DNA of 64,000 nt from Actinobacillus porcinus (GCF_901764995.1 NZ_CABFKI010000006.1:1-64000); one strand, 5' to 3'; shown: positions 28,145-36,481, numbered from the stretch's first letter. Translations and numbers: made by a program. The notes: generated from the sequence alone by a model not told the origin.

Positions 28145-29437
28145 ATGCAACGAGATATTTTAGATAAACTCATACAATGGAAAACCAAGCCCAACCGTAA
28201 ACCCTTGATTATTCAAGGGGCTAGACAAGTCGGCAAAACTTGGGTGATGAAACATTTTGGTGAGCAGGCATTTGAACAGGTTGCCTACATCAATTTTGAT
28301 AATAATCCCCGAATGAAAACGCTATTTTTGGGCGATTATGATATTAACCGTTTGATTTTAGGCTTGAAAATTGAAAGCGGTGTGGATATTCAAGCGGATA
28401 ACACGCTGATTATTTTTGATGAAGTGCAAGAAGTGCCACAGGCATTGTCGGCACTCAAATATTTTTATGAAAATGCACCGCAGTTTTATATTGTGGCGGC
28501 TGGTTCACTGCTTGGCGTTTCCCTGCATCATCAGGTGTCTTTCCCTGTGGGCAAGGTGGATTTTCTGCCGCTTTATCCGATGACTTTTCACGAATTTTTG
28601 ACCGCACTTGGGCAATCTGATTTGGTTCAACTGTTGGAAATGCAAGATTGGTCGCTGATTTCTGCGATGAAAAGCCGTTATATCGACTTTCTTCGTCAAT
28701 ATTATTTTGTCGGCGGTATGCCTGAGGCGGTGCAAACCTTTATTGATACACAAAATTTGAACGAAGTTCGCCAAGTGCAACGCAATTTATTGATGGCGTA
28801 TGAACAGGATTTTTCTAAGCATATTTCCGATGGGCAAACAGTGAAAAAAGTGAGGTCGATTTGGGCATCTATTCCTGAGCAACTTGCCAAAGAAAACAAA
28901 AAATTTATGTATGCACAACTGCAAAAAGGGGCGAGAAGTAAAGATTATGAAATTGCCTTACAATGGCTGAAAGACAGCGGTTTGGTTCAGGTTGTACCGC
29001 GTGTGAAAAAGCCGTATTTGCCTTTATCTGCTTATCAGGATAACGCTTTCAAATTGTATGGTTTAGATGTCGGTTTACTTGCCGCTCAAAGCTATTTGGA
29101 CGCCACTACGCTGTTGGAAGGCAACCGTATTTTTACCGAATTTAAAGGTGCTTTAACCGAGCAATATGTGTTGCAACAATTGATTGCAACTCAAGAAAAT
29201 CCCGTCTTTTATTGGGCAACAGAAAAAGGCACAGCAGAAGTGGATTTTGTGCTACAACGCAAACAAACCGTAATCCCGATTGAAGTCAAAGCCGAAGAAA
29301 ATCTGAAAGCAAAAAGTTTGAAAGTCTATGTAGAGCAATTCCAACCTGAACAGGCTTTTCGTTTTTCAATGGCGGATTTTAGGGAACAAGATTGGATGGT
29401 GAATGTGCCGTTGTATGGATGTTGTATAAGGAATTGA
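28145..29437 (+). CDS. AAA+ ATPase with DUF4143 domain, second copy type
   Basis: A 430-residue member of the same family as the gene at 25.3 kb but from a different branch. Walker A is GARQVGKTWVMKHFG near residue 25, and Walker B is TLIIFDEVQ near 88. The C-terminal nuclease-like domain keeps a D-x(n)-E-x-K pattern (AEVDFVLQ then PIEVKAEE). The ATG follows AAGGTG about 4 bp upstream. A deleted remnant of a third such gene follows directly. Three of these genes in 4.3 kb suggests repeated insertion or decay of the family at this spot. Function unknown. Confidence 0.87.
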   Translation: MQRDILDKLIQWKTKPNRKPLIIQGARQVGKTWVMKHFGEQAFEQVAYINFDNNPRMKTLFLGDYDINRLILGLKIESGVDIQADNTLIIFDEVQEVPQALSALKYFYENAPQFYIVAAGSLLGVSLHHQVSFPVGKVDFLPLYPMTFHEFLTALGQSDLVQLLEMQDWSLISAMKSRYIDFLRQYYFVGGMPEAVQTFIDTQNLNEVRQVQRNLLMAYEQDFSKHISDGQTVKKVRSIWASIPEQLAKENKKFMYAQLQKGARSKDYEIALQWLKDSGLVQVVPRVKKPYLPLSAYQDNAFKLYGLDVGLLAAQSYLDATTLLEGNRIFTEFKGALTEQYVLQQLIATQENPVFYWATEKGTAEVDFVLQRKQTVIPIEVKAEENLKAKSLKVYVEQFQPEQAFRFSMADFREQDWMVNVPLYGCCIRN

Positions 29438-29442
29438 TATAA

Positions 29443-29595
29443 AATTTTTCCTATTTTGAAGATTTAGGTTTGCGAAACGCCTTGATTGGCTATCGTGTGC
29501 AAAATCGTGGAAAATTGTTCAAAATTCAAGACAATAACCCCAAATATGTGACGATGGACGAGTTTGAGGGAGTTTTTGAAAAAAGGGGGGAGTGA
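29443..29595 (+). pseudogene. Remnant of a third DUF4143 ATPase
   Basis: Reading one frame gives FSYFEDLGLRNALIGYRVQN and then NRGKLFKIQDNNPKYVTMDE, ending at TGA 29593-29595. YFEDLGLRNALIG is a hallmark of the DUF4143 domain, and the IQDNNPKYV part is like the C-terminal end of such proteins. The intervening ~90 residues are missing, so this is an internally deleted gene with no start codon. Confidence 0.7.
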
Positions 29596-29713
29596 TGATC
29601 ATGCTACTGTATAGGATTGTAGCAGATCCTTAAAATTCAATAAATAGTATTAGATTTTTGATGAGTTTGATATTATATGCATCAATATAAAGTGAAACAA
29701 AAGGTTACAATGT

Positions 29714-30625
29714 ATGAATAAACAATTAACACCAGCTGCCTTGGTGGCTTTGAAAGATGCTCTTACCAATATTTATTGGTATAAAAGGGATCTTAAATCA
29801 TTTTTGTTAACCAGTTTACCTACAAATATTCAAATTCATAATATTGATTGGGATCTTACTAAAAGGGAAATTATTTCAACTATTATTGATAAATTGGCTC
29901 AAACAAAACATACAGAAATTTTATTAAAATTAGCACAAGACATTTGTCAATTTAACAACTTTGAACACTTATTACATATTGATAATTCAGAAGAAAAAAT
30001 ACGTTTAGCCCAAAATTCTGTAAATCATTTAAAGCAATTTATGATGCCTTATCAAGAAGAAAAACAAGCTGAAGAACTTAGAAAACAACGGAAAAAAGTT
30101 GCTGAAGAAAAACGTCAGATATTTAAAAATTATCAAGAAGAATTATTGAGCTTAAAACAAGAATTTTGTTCTTTAGCTACAAGTCAGGATAATCAGCAAC
30201 GAGGATTTAAGTTAGAGAATCTGATGAACAGACTTTTTGTCTTAAATGATTTAGATCCTAAAGCTTCATTTAAAGTTGTAGGACAACAAATTGATGGAGC
30301 CTTTACCTTGGATGGTACAGAATTCCTTTTTGAGGCTAAATGGGTCAAGTCACCAATCAATAATTCAGATTTAGCAATTTTTAAAGAAAAAATAAAATCT
30401 AAGTTAGAAAATACTTTAGGTTTATTTCTGTCCATTGATGGGTTTTCTGAAGATGGTATAACTGCTTCCCAATCTTCAGATAAAGTGATGATTCTTATGG
30501 ATGGTTCTGATTTAATGGCTGTTTTAGAAGAAAGAATTTCTTTTATTGACTTAATAAATCGAAAAAAACAAATAGCTTCAAGAGAAGGAAGAATTTATGT
30601 TCCATTTTCCCAAATGGGACAATAA
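29714..30625 (+). CDS. Restriction-endonuclease-like protein with N-terminal helical domain
   Basis: A 303-residue protein in three parts. Residues 1-115 are helical with YWYKRDLKSFLLTSL near the start, similar to small N-terminal domains seen on defence effectors. Residues 115-155 are a Lys/Glu-rich coiled coil. The C-terminal part has RGFKLENLMNRLF, GQQIDGAF and FLFEAKWVK, a PD-(D/E)xK nuclease core of the Mrr/type IV kind with Asp, Glu and Lys in place. No methylase or partner gene lies nearby. Its base composition is clearly more AT-rich than its neighbours, and a neisserial uptake sequence sits in its terminator, both signs of import. Defence against phage or plasmid DNA is a plausible inference. 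Confidence 0.75.
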   Translation: MNKQLTPAALVALKDALTNIYWYKRDLKSFLLTSLPTNIQIHNIDWDLTKREIISTIIDKLAQTKHTEILLKLAQDICQFNNFEHLLHIDNSEEKIRLAQNSVNHLKQFMMPYQEEKQAEELRKQRKKVAEEKRQIFKNYQEELLSLKQEFCSLATSQDNQQRGFKLENLMNRLFVLNDLDPKASFKVVGQQIDGAFTLDGTEFLFEAKWVKSPINNSDLAIFKEKIKSKLENTLGLFLSIDGFSEDGITASQSSDKVMILMDGSDLMAVLEERISFIDLINRKKQIASREGRIYVPFSQMGQ

Positions 30626-30626
30626 T

Positions 30627-30664
30627 TTAATGCCGTCTGAAATCCAATTTTAGACGGCATTAAA
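30627..30664 (+). terminator. Terminator carrying a neisserial DNA uptake sequence
   Basis: The hairpin arms TTTAATGCCGTCT and AGACGGCATTAAA frame a 14-nt loop. The left arm plus loop contains ATGCCGTCTGAA (30630-30641), the exact 12-mer uptake sequence of Neisseria. The right arm is an inverted copy lacking one base. Such paired elements are the usual terminators in Neisseria but not in Pasteurellaceae. Confidence 0.85.
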
Positions 30665-30671
30665 TTACTCT

Positions 30672-30740
30672 CTTACTTATCCGACCCTTTCTCTTTCAAC
30701 CACTTCGCCAAATGTTCCGTCACTTGCACATTATTCTATT
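30672..30740 (-). pseudogene. Possible C-terminal gene remnant
   Basis: On the minus strand a short frame reads NNVQVTEHLAKWLKEKGSDK and then a stop. An in-frame TAG lies just before it and no start is near. It looks like the end of a lost gene, perhaps a restriction or helicase subunit, but it is too short to name. Confidence 0.3.
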
Positions 30741-30850
30741 CATACTTGGTATTAAGAATGGCTATTACCTTCAATTCCTATTTTTGGCAACTCGATAAGT
30801 TCCACCTATTGCTTAAAACATTGATAAAAATTTTGATAGCATAACAAAAC

Positions 30851-30920
30851 AGTCCTAAAATTTACTTGATTTAGTCTTAAAAATAACTAATAATACCGTA
30901 AGTTAGTAATTTTTGAGACT
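30851..30920. promoter_or_regulatory. Operator cluster before the efflux adaptor gene
   Basis: Three copies of the element found at the MarR gene: AGTCCTAAAATTTACTTG (30851-30868), AGTCTTAAAAATAACTAA (30873-30890) and the inverted TTAGTAATTTTTGAGACT (30903-30920). The last two form an inverted repeat matching at 16 of 18 positions. A TTGATT/TAATAA promoter can be drawn between them. Confidence 0.6.
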
Positions 30921-30926
30921 TTAAAA

Positions 30927-32030
30927 ATGAAAAAATTGATTTTATTCTTCGCCTTGCCAAGCCTATTTCTAACCGCTTGCCAAGAGCAAAACAGCGAACA
31001 AGTTGAAACTGCATTAATGAAAGTGAATGTGGTGCAGGTGCAACCTGCCACATTAACGCAGACGTTGCGTCTTTCGGGGTCGATTACCGCGAAAGAAGAT
31101 GTTGCTGTTGGAACGGCATTGCTTGGTTTACAAATTCAAACGGTCAATGTGGAAGTGGGCGATGTGGTTAAAAAAGGGCAGGTTTTAGCCACGTTGGAAA
31201 CAAGCAATGTGCAATCGCAGTTACGTCAAAATGATGCGAATTTGCAGCGAGCTAAGGCGAATTTGGTTTCTCAACAATCCGCTTTAACCGAAGCGGAAGC
31301 TACGCTGAAACGTTATCAAATCTTGATGAAAAGCGATGCCATAAGCCGTCAGGAGTTGGAGCAACAACAGGCGAAAGCCCGTGCCGCTCGTGCAGCGGTT
31401 CAGGCAGCGAACGCGGAAATCGCTCAGGTGCAGGCGCAGCTTGACGACAGCCGTCATCAACGCAAAAAAGCCGAAGTGCTTGCCCCTGCAGACGGCATTA
31501 TCACGCAACGCCGTGCCGAAGTGGGCAATTTAACGGACAGCAATGCCTTGTTTCATCTTGCACGCAATGGCGAGTTGGAAGTTACCGTTGAAGCCAGTGC
31601 GGAAGACCTGTCTTTGCTCAAAACGGGCTTGCAGGCGGAAATTCAAGTGCTTGACCAAACGACAAGCGGTCAAATTTGCTTGCTTTCTTCCCAAATCGAC
31701 CAAACAAGTCGTACCGGCAAAGTGCGTATTCAGCTGCAAATCCCAGCTCAAATCACGCTTGGCACACCAGCCACAGCCATCATCAAACTGCCCGAAATGC
31801 AAGCCCAAACCACTTTGCCTTTAAGTGCGGTCAATTTTAACGCAGACGGAACCGCTTTTGTGATGGTAGTTAATCGTAATCAACAAATAGAACGCCGCCC
31901 GATTAGCCTAGGAGAAGTCAATCAAGGCACAGCCGAAATCCTATCGGGCTTGAAAGTTGGCGAACAAGTGGTGCAAAAGGCTGGTGCGTTGATTAACGAA
32001 GGGGATCGGGTTGAGCCGATTGTGAAGTAG
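30927..32030 (+). CDS. Efflux RND-type periplasmic adaptor lipoprotein
   Basis: A 367-residue membrane fusion protein that would link an inner-membrane pump to an outer-membrane channel. The signal peptide ends in the lipobox LTAC, so it should be a lipoprotein. The lipoyl/barrel-sandwich halves are near residues 50-90 and 180-215. An Ala/Gln-rich alpha-helical hairpin (about 92-175) sits between them, and beta-barrel and membrane-proximal domains follow. No pump or channel gene is adjacent, so it is an orphan. Shared elements with the MarR gene at 27.9 kb point to control by that repressor. An Apl-type uptake sequence lies inside the gene at 31662-31670. Confidence 0.88.
   Translation: MKKLILFFALPSLFLTACQEQNSEQVETALMKVNVVQVQPATLTQTLRLSGSITAKEDVAVGTALLGLQIQTVNVEVGDVVKKGQVLATLETSNVQSQLRQNDANLQRAKANLVSQQSALTEAEATLKRYQILMKSDAISRQELEQQQAKARAARAAVQAANAEIAQVQAQLDDSRHQRKKAEVLAPADGIITQRRAEVGNLTDSNALFHLARNGELEVTVEASAEDLSLLKTGLQAEIQVLDQTTSGQICLLSSQIDQTSRTGKVRIQLQIPAQITLGTPATAIIKLPEMQAQTTLPLSAVNFNADGTAFVMVVNRNQQIERRPISLGEVNQGTAEILSGLKVGEQVVQKAGALINEGDRVEPIVK
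31662..31670 (+). other. Apl-type uptake sequence ACAAGCGGT
   Basis: The exact 9-mer followed by CAAATTTGC, fitting the extended uptake sequence of the Actinobacillus/Mannheimia branch of Pasteurellaceae rather than the AAGTGCGGT dialect of the rest of the window. Further exact cores lie at 33133-33141 (inverted) and 34275-34283. Confidence 0.7.
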
Positions 32031-32153
32031 TGGGAAAAGTGCGGTCGGATTTTCACAAATTTTTGCGATCTGCATCGAAAAAATGCTCTTTTCCCCCTTT
32101 GCCAGCGTTGCAAATGCCATTAGACTAAACAAGATTTCAGTTAAGGAGTTTGT

Positions 32154-33158
32154 ATGACCAAATCGGAAATTGTTTCTTCGGTGGCGGAATATCTCACCTT
32201 TATGACCGCCACAGGCGAGAGCCAAGTCAATGCCATTTATGCGGACGAAAATGTCTGGCTGAGCCAAAAAATGATGGGGCAGCTTTATGATGTTGAAGTG
32301 CCTACGATTAACTATCACCTAAAAAAAGTCTTTGATGATAATGAGTTATCGGAAAATTCAGTTATTAGAAATTTTCGAATAACTGCCGATGACGGTAAAA
32401 ATTACCAGACCAAACACTACAATCTTTCAGCGATTATTGCCGTGGGTTATAAAGTCAATTCCGAGCGAGCCGTGCAATTTCGCAAATGGGCGACAGAGAT
32501 TATTCAAACCTACACCATCAAAGGCTTTGCGATGGACGATGAGCGGTTGAAAAATGACGGCACTCGTTTAGGCAAAAAGTATTTTGAAGAACAACTTGCC
32601 CGTATCCGAGAAATTCGCCTGTCGGAACGCAAGTTTTACCAAAAAATCACCGATATTTATGCAACTTCCATTGATTACGACCGCACCGCCACAGCAACCA
32701 AACGCTTTTTTGCCACGGTGCAAAATAAGTTGCATTGGGCTATTCACGGTCATACCGCCGCAGAATTAATTGTGGAACGAGCAAACGCCAGCAAGCCGAA
32801 TATGGGCTTGACCACTTGGAAAGACGCACCGCAAGGCAAAATTTATCCTTTTGATGTGGTGGTGGCGAAAAATTATTTATCTGACAATGAATTGGCTCAA
32901 CTGCAACGGTTGGTATCTGCTTATTTGGATATGGCGGAAGATATGGCATTACGCCAAATTCCGATGACAATGCAGGATTGGGAAACCAGGCTCAATCGCT
33001 TTTTAGACGCCACTGACCGTGCAGTGCTACAAGACGCCGGCAAAGTTACCGCCGAAATCGCCAAAGCCCACGCCTTGAGCGAGTTTGAAAAATATCGTGT
33101 TATTCAAGATCAACATTTTGAAAGCGACTTTGACCGCTTGTTGAAAGGGGAAGGGTAA
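32154..33158 (+). CDS. RhuM-like virulence protein
   Basis: A 334-residue protein matching the RhuM family, named from a Salmonella pathogenicity island gene. The N-terminal half has WLSQKMMGQLYDVEVPTINY and HYNLSAIIAVGYKVNSERAV, typical of this family, where the first resembles a DNA-binding helix pair. The C-terminal half is helical and charged. It has a good AAGGAG ribosome site. Family members sit in islands, prophages and toxin-antitoxin-like settings, and their biochemical role is not established. An inverted Apl-type uptake core overlaps its 3' end (33133-33141). Confidence 0.85.
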   Translation: MTKSEIVSSVAEYLTFMTATGESQVNAIYADENVWLSQKMMGQLYDVEVPTINYHLKKVFDDNELSENSVIRNFRITADDGKNYQTKHYNLSAIIAVGYKVNSERAVQFRKWATEIIQTYTIKGFAMDDERLKNDGTRLGKKYFEEQLARIREIRLSERKFYQKITDIYATSIDYDRTATATKRFFATVQNKLHWAIHGHTAAELIVERANASKPNMGLTTWKDAPQGKIYPFDVVVAKNYLSDNELAQLQRLVSAYLDMAEDMALRQIPMTMQDWETRLNRFLDATDRAVLQDAGKVTAEIAKAHALSEFEKYRVIQDQHFESDFDRLLKGEG

Positions 33159-33225
33159 AAGATCGGTGGGTTTTTGGGAGATTTTGCGATTGCAAAAAAT
33201 TTTGAAAATTCCACCGCTTTCTTTT

Positions 33226-34173
33226 TCAACCACCCCAAAACCGTTTTTGCCACTGCTTTGGGCTGATGTGATGTTTCGCTTTAAAGTGCTGACGAAAGGC
33301 GGTGGCGGAATGAAAACCGATTTGGTGGGCGATTTCTTCAATGCCGAGCTTGGTGCTTTCTAACAATTCTCGTCCTTTTTGTAACCGCACTTCAATCAGC
33401 CATTCGGTCAATGCCATTCCCGTTGCTTTGCGGAAATGGCGGGTAAAGGTGCTACGGCTCATCATTAACTTTTCGGCGAGTGTGTCAATGGAATAATCGG
33501 CGTTTAGGTTGGCTCGCATAATGTCTAGCCATTCGTTGATGTTTTCATTGGCGGTTTTGCGAGTGATGGGCTGTTCAATAAATTGTGCCTGCCCGCCTTC
33601 CCGATGGGGCGAGATGACCAACAAACGTGCCAGTTGATTGGCAATTTTTACCCCATATTGGCGGCGAACAATCGCTAGGCAACAATCCAATCCTGCCGCG
33701 GTGCCGGCGGAGGTGATGATGTTTTCATCTTCAATATAAATGGCGCTACAATCTAATTTCACTTGCGGAAAACGCTGTCTGAAATCCGTTTCGCCCAGCC
33801 AGTGCGTGGTGGCTTTTTTGCCGTTCAACAAACCTGCATAGGCAAGGGGATAAGCGCCGTAACACAATCCCACAACGGTCGCACCACGCCGTGCCGCTTG
33901 CTGCAATGCCTGCGTTAAGGCGGCAGAGGGCATTTGTTCCAACTTGTCCCAACCGATCATCACAACCAAATCCGCTTGTTCCAACAAACTCAAATCGCCG
34001 TCTGCCTGAATAATCGCTGGCTTGGATTGGGTAACTGTTGGATTTTCTGCGACCACTTTCACGTTAAATAGCGGCTTGCCGTCAATTTCGGCGGAAAACA
34101 CCATATAAGGCACGGAAAAATGAAAAGGGCTAAATTGGGGATAAAGCACTAAGGCAACGGTTGGCATAGACAT
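33226..34173 (-). CDS. GlxA-type regulator: DJ-1/PfpI domain plus AraC DNA-binding domain
   Basis: A 315-residue transcription factor. Residues 1-185 form a DJ-1/PfpI-like ligand domain with the nucleophile elbow GLCYGAYPLAYAG. Residues 215-312 are the AraC double helix-turn-helix with LAEKLMMSRSTFTRHFRKA and IAHQIGFHSATAFRQHF. It is divergent from the metallo-hydrolase gene at 34.3 kb, with 144 bp between, so that gene is its likeliest target. The inducer is unknown. An ATG two codons inside is an equally possible start. Confidence 0.9.
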   Translation of the reverse strand: MSMPTVALVLYPQFSPFHFSVPYMVFSAEIDGKPLFNVKVVAENPTVTQSKPAIIQADGDLSLLEQADLVVMIGWDKLEQMPSAALTQALQQAARRGATVVGLCYGAYPLAYAGLLNGKKATTHWLGETDFRQRFPQVKLDCSAIYIEDENIITSAGTAAGLDCCLAIVRRQYGVKIANQLARLLVISPHREGGQAQFIEQPITRKTANENINEWLDIMRANLNADYSIDTLAEKLMMSRSTFTRHFRKATGMALTEWLIEVRLQKGRELLESTKLGIEEIAHQIGFHSATAFRQHFKAKHHISPKQWQKRFWGG

Positions 34174-34317
34174 CTTTTTTACTCGCTAAATGAATTTGAC
34201 CCGATTTTTACGATTTTTGAATAATAAGTCAATGTTTTTCATTTCTCATTGGTTTCATAATACCCCCATCGCAAACAAGCGGTTTAATTTATCTTATTTT
34301 TTACAAAAGGAAACAGA

Positions 34318-35163
34318 ATGAAACTGAAATCTCTTATTTTTTCTTTAATCGCAACCACCGTTGCAACCACGGCTAATGCGGAAATCCGCTATCAACATAT
34401 CCGTAACGCCACCGCTAAAATTGAAATGGCAGGCAGCACGTTTTTGGTCGATCCTTATCTTGCACCGAAAGGCAGTTACGCAGGATTTGAAGGCACTATC
34501 AACAGCCAAAAACGTAACCCTTTGATTGATATGAAAGAACCCGTAGAAAAAATGCTTGAAGGCGTAGATGCCGTGATTGTTACCCACACCCACGCCGACC
34601 ACTGGGATGAATACGCACAAAAAGTGTTACCGAAAACCTTACCGATTTTCGTACAAAATGCAGGCGATGCACAAATTATCCGTTCACAAGGTTTTAAAGA
34701 TGTGCGTGTAGTTGGCAAAAATACCGAATTTAACCAGGTAAAATTAAGCAAAACAGGCGGACAACACGGCACGGATCAAATGTATGCTATTCCGCAGCTA
34801 GCTGAATTAGCAGGCGAGGCAATGGGCGTGGTGATGCAAGCAGACGGCGAAAAAACGCTGTATATTGTAGGCGATACCATTTGGAATGAAGAAGTGGATT
34901 TTGCACTCAACCGCTATAAACCTGAAGTCATTGTAATGAATACAGGCTACGCTCAACTACAAGGTTTTTCAGACAGCATTATTATGGGCAAAGCCGATGT
35001 TGCCAAAGCTCGCCAAGCCGCCCCGAACGCTGACATCATTACCGTGCATATGGACGCCGTCAATCACGCTGCCGTTACTTCTGATGAAATGCGAAAATTT
35101 GTGAAAGAAAATAAATTAAGCAAGGTTGCTGTGCCGAAAGAAGGGCAAGTGTTGAAGTATTAG
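34318..35163 (+). CDS. Periplasmic MBL-fold metallo-hydrolase
   Basis: A 281-residue exported protein with a clear signal peptide (MKLKSLIFSLIATTVATTANA, cut near residue 21; given here in one motif of 21 residues split as MKLKSLIFSLIA and TTVATTANA). The metal site is THTHADHWD near residue 83, with later ligands GGQHGTD and YIVGDTIWN, matching the UlaG/L-ascorbate-6-P lactonase-like branch of the metallo-beta-lactamase fold. The substrate is unknown; nothing ties it to beta-lactam resistance. An Apl-type uptake core lies in its leader. It is divergent from the GlxA-type regulator. Confidence 0.85.
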   Translation: MKLKSLIFSLIATTVATTANAEIRYQHIRNATAKIEMAGSTFLVDPYLAPKGSYAGFEGTINSQKRNPLIDMKEPVEKMLEGVDAVIVTHTHADHWDEYAQKVLPKTLPIFVQNAGDAQIIRSQGFKDVRVVGKNTEFNQVKLSKTGGQHGTDQMYAIPQLAELAGEAMGVVMQADGEKTLYIVGDTIWNEEVDFALNRYKPEVIVMNTGYAQLQGFSDSIIMGKADVAKARQAAPNADIITVHMDAVNHAAVTSDEMRKFVKENKLSKVAVPKEGQVLKY

Positions 35164-35169
35164 GAAATT

Positions 35170-35242
35170 AGAAAAAGCGCGGTCAAATTTCAGCGAGTTT
35201 TTTCATTGGCAAAAACTTCTTAAAATTCGACCGCTCTTTTTT
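35170..35242. terminator. Terminator-like inverted repeat after the metallo-hydrolase
   Basis: AGCGCGGTCAAATTT and AAAATTCGACCGCTCTTTTTT form an imperfect long stem ending in a T run. The arms resemble degenerate uptake sequences. Confidence 0.55.
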
Positions 35243-35273
35243 CATTGCAACCAACGATTAAGGCGTTACATAC

Positions 35274-35373
35274 TTACGGCACAACCACCGCTTTTGAACC
35301 AAACACCACAGGATTGGTTTCAATCATTTTGCGCGATACAATCATCTCTTTTGCACCATTGAGCCACGCTTGA
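35274..35373 (-). pseudogene. Truncated duplicate of the monooxygenase 3' end
   Basis: The last ~33 codons read AWLNGAKEMIVSRKMIETNP and then VVFGSKAVVVP, nearly identical in DNA to the end of the full gene at 36482-36853 (about nine bases in ten over some 95 bp). Similarity stops abruptly at about 35373, and no start codon or N-terminal part is present. Confidence 0.85.
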
Positions 35374-35443
35374 AACATCGTAAATTTTATTTCAAATCCG
35401 ATCGCTTGTTGTTTCAGATCGCTTGTTCCTTCTAGCTCCTCAG

Positions 35444-35875
35444 CTAAGGGGAGAAAGTCATCGTGACTTTTCCTGCACCGACTGCATTTTTGAGTTGTGC
35501 GGTATTTTTGATTTTGCCTAATTTGGTATAACGATAGGATGACTGGAAACTTTCGTAAAACACCACTAAGGTATTGCCGCCCCAAAGCATAATATCGCCC
35601 GCTTCAATGCGACCGACCGCTTGGTCGTTGCGGCTTAAGGCTTTTGGCAATTCGGCAAATTTTTCATTGCATTGATGATCTTGCATTGTGAAGGTTAAAG
35701 GCAAAAGTGCGGTCAATTCTTTTGCTGCTTGTGTGTCGGCTAATTCTGTGCTGAACGTAGATTGCCCAATGGTAATATTCATTGTATTTCCTCGATATTT
35801 AACGGTATTTTCTGCTGCGGCGTTTGGGATCATAAAGATTGAAAGCAGCAAGCCGAGTAGTCCTGTTTTTCGCAT
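35444..35875 (-). CDS. Cyclophilin-like fold protein, exported
   Basis: A 143-residue protein with a signal peptide ending near PNAAA (residue 21) and a ~120-residue domain of the cyclophilin-like DUF4198/Cyclophil_like2 type. The marks are MNITIGQSTFSTELADTQAA and GDIMLWGGNTLVVFYESF. Such proteins are common beside small oxidoreductases, flavodoxins and acetyltransferases, as here, but their reaction is not known. It starts 19 bp after the acetyltransferase stop on the same strand. The gene is full length for the family. Confidence 0.8.
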   Translation of the reverse strand: MRKTGLLGLLLSIFMIPNAAAENTVKYRGNTMNITIGQSTFSTELADTQAAKELTALLPLTFTMQDHQCNEKFAELPKALSRNDQAVGRIEAGDIMLWGGNTLVVFYESFQSSYRYTKLGKIKNTAQLKNAVGAGKVTMTFSP

Positions 35876-35894
35876 TGGTTGTTACCTTAAGACG

Positions 35895-36446
35895 TTAATC
35901 AATCATTTGAACCACTTTGGCAGGAACGCCCGCCACAATCGCATTATCGGGAACATCTTTGCTGACCACCGCACCTGCGGCAACAATGGCATTTTCGCCA
36001 ACGGTTACCCCCGGTAAAATCGTGGCGTTTGCACCAATCCAGCAGTTTTTCTTTAAGTGAACAGGTTTGAGAATTAAGCCACGGCGTTGTGTGGGATTAG
36101 TCGGGTGATTGACGGTCAAAATGCTGGCTTTCGGACCGATTAGCACCTTATCTTCAATGGTAATACCGCCCAAATCGGTAAACATCACATTGCTGTTAAT
36201 AAATATCTCTTTGCCAAAGCGAATATGGCTACCAAAATCCGAATACACAGGTAGGCTAATCACGACACTTTCATCAATTTTTTGTCCTGATATTTCGCTA
36301 AAAACCGACCGCACTTCTTCGGGGGAATGATAACCGCTGTTGAGTGCTGCCAGTTTTGGCGCATTTTGCTCAACGATACGATGAATTTCTTCAAAAATCG
36401 GACTGTCGGCTAAAATCGGTTGGTTAAGGGGAAATGCGTGGATCAT
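35895..36446 (-). CDS. Hexapeptide-repeat sugar O-acetyltransferase (Maa/LacA/NodL type)
   Basis: A 183-residue acetyl-CoA-dependent transferase of the left-handed beta-helix class. The catalytic His is in LTVNHPTNP (near residue 113). The hexapeptide coils include [20 protein letters not shown] and end with [13 protein letters not shown], the usual C-terminal signature. The N-terminal Maa helix ([20 protein letters not shown]) is present. Substrate unknown: maltose, galactosides or a small alcohol are all possible. It lies inside a run of same-strand detoxification genes. Confidence 0.9.
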   Translation of the reverse strand: MIHAFPLNQPILADSPIFEEIHRIVEQNAPKLAALNSGYHSPEEVRSVFSEISGQKIDESVVISLPVYSDFGSHIRFGKEIFINSNVMFTDLGGITIEDKVLIGPKASILTVNHPTNPTQRRGLILKPVHLKKNCWIGANATILPGVTVGENAIVAAGAVVSKDVPDNAIVAGVPAKVVQMID

Positions 36447-36481
36447 TTATTGCTCCTATTTTTTATGGGGTAATTTCACTT

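Noticed and set aside
34318-35163. Beta-lactamase
   Set aside because: The fold is metallo-beta-lactamase-like, but the motif set fits the UlaG-like branch and no resistance context is present.
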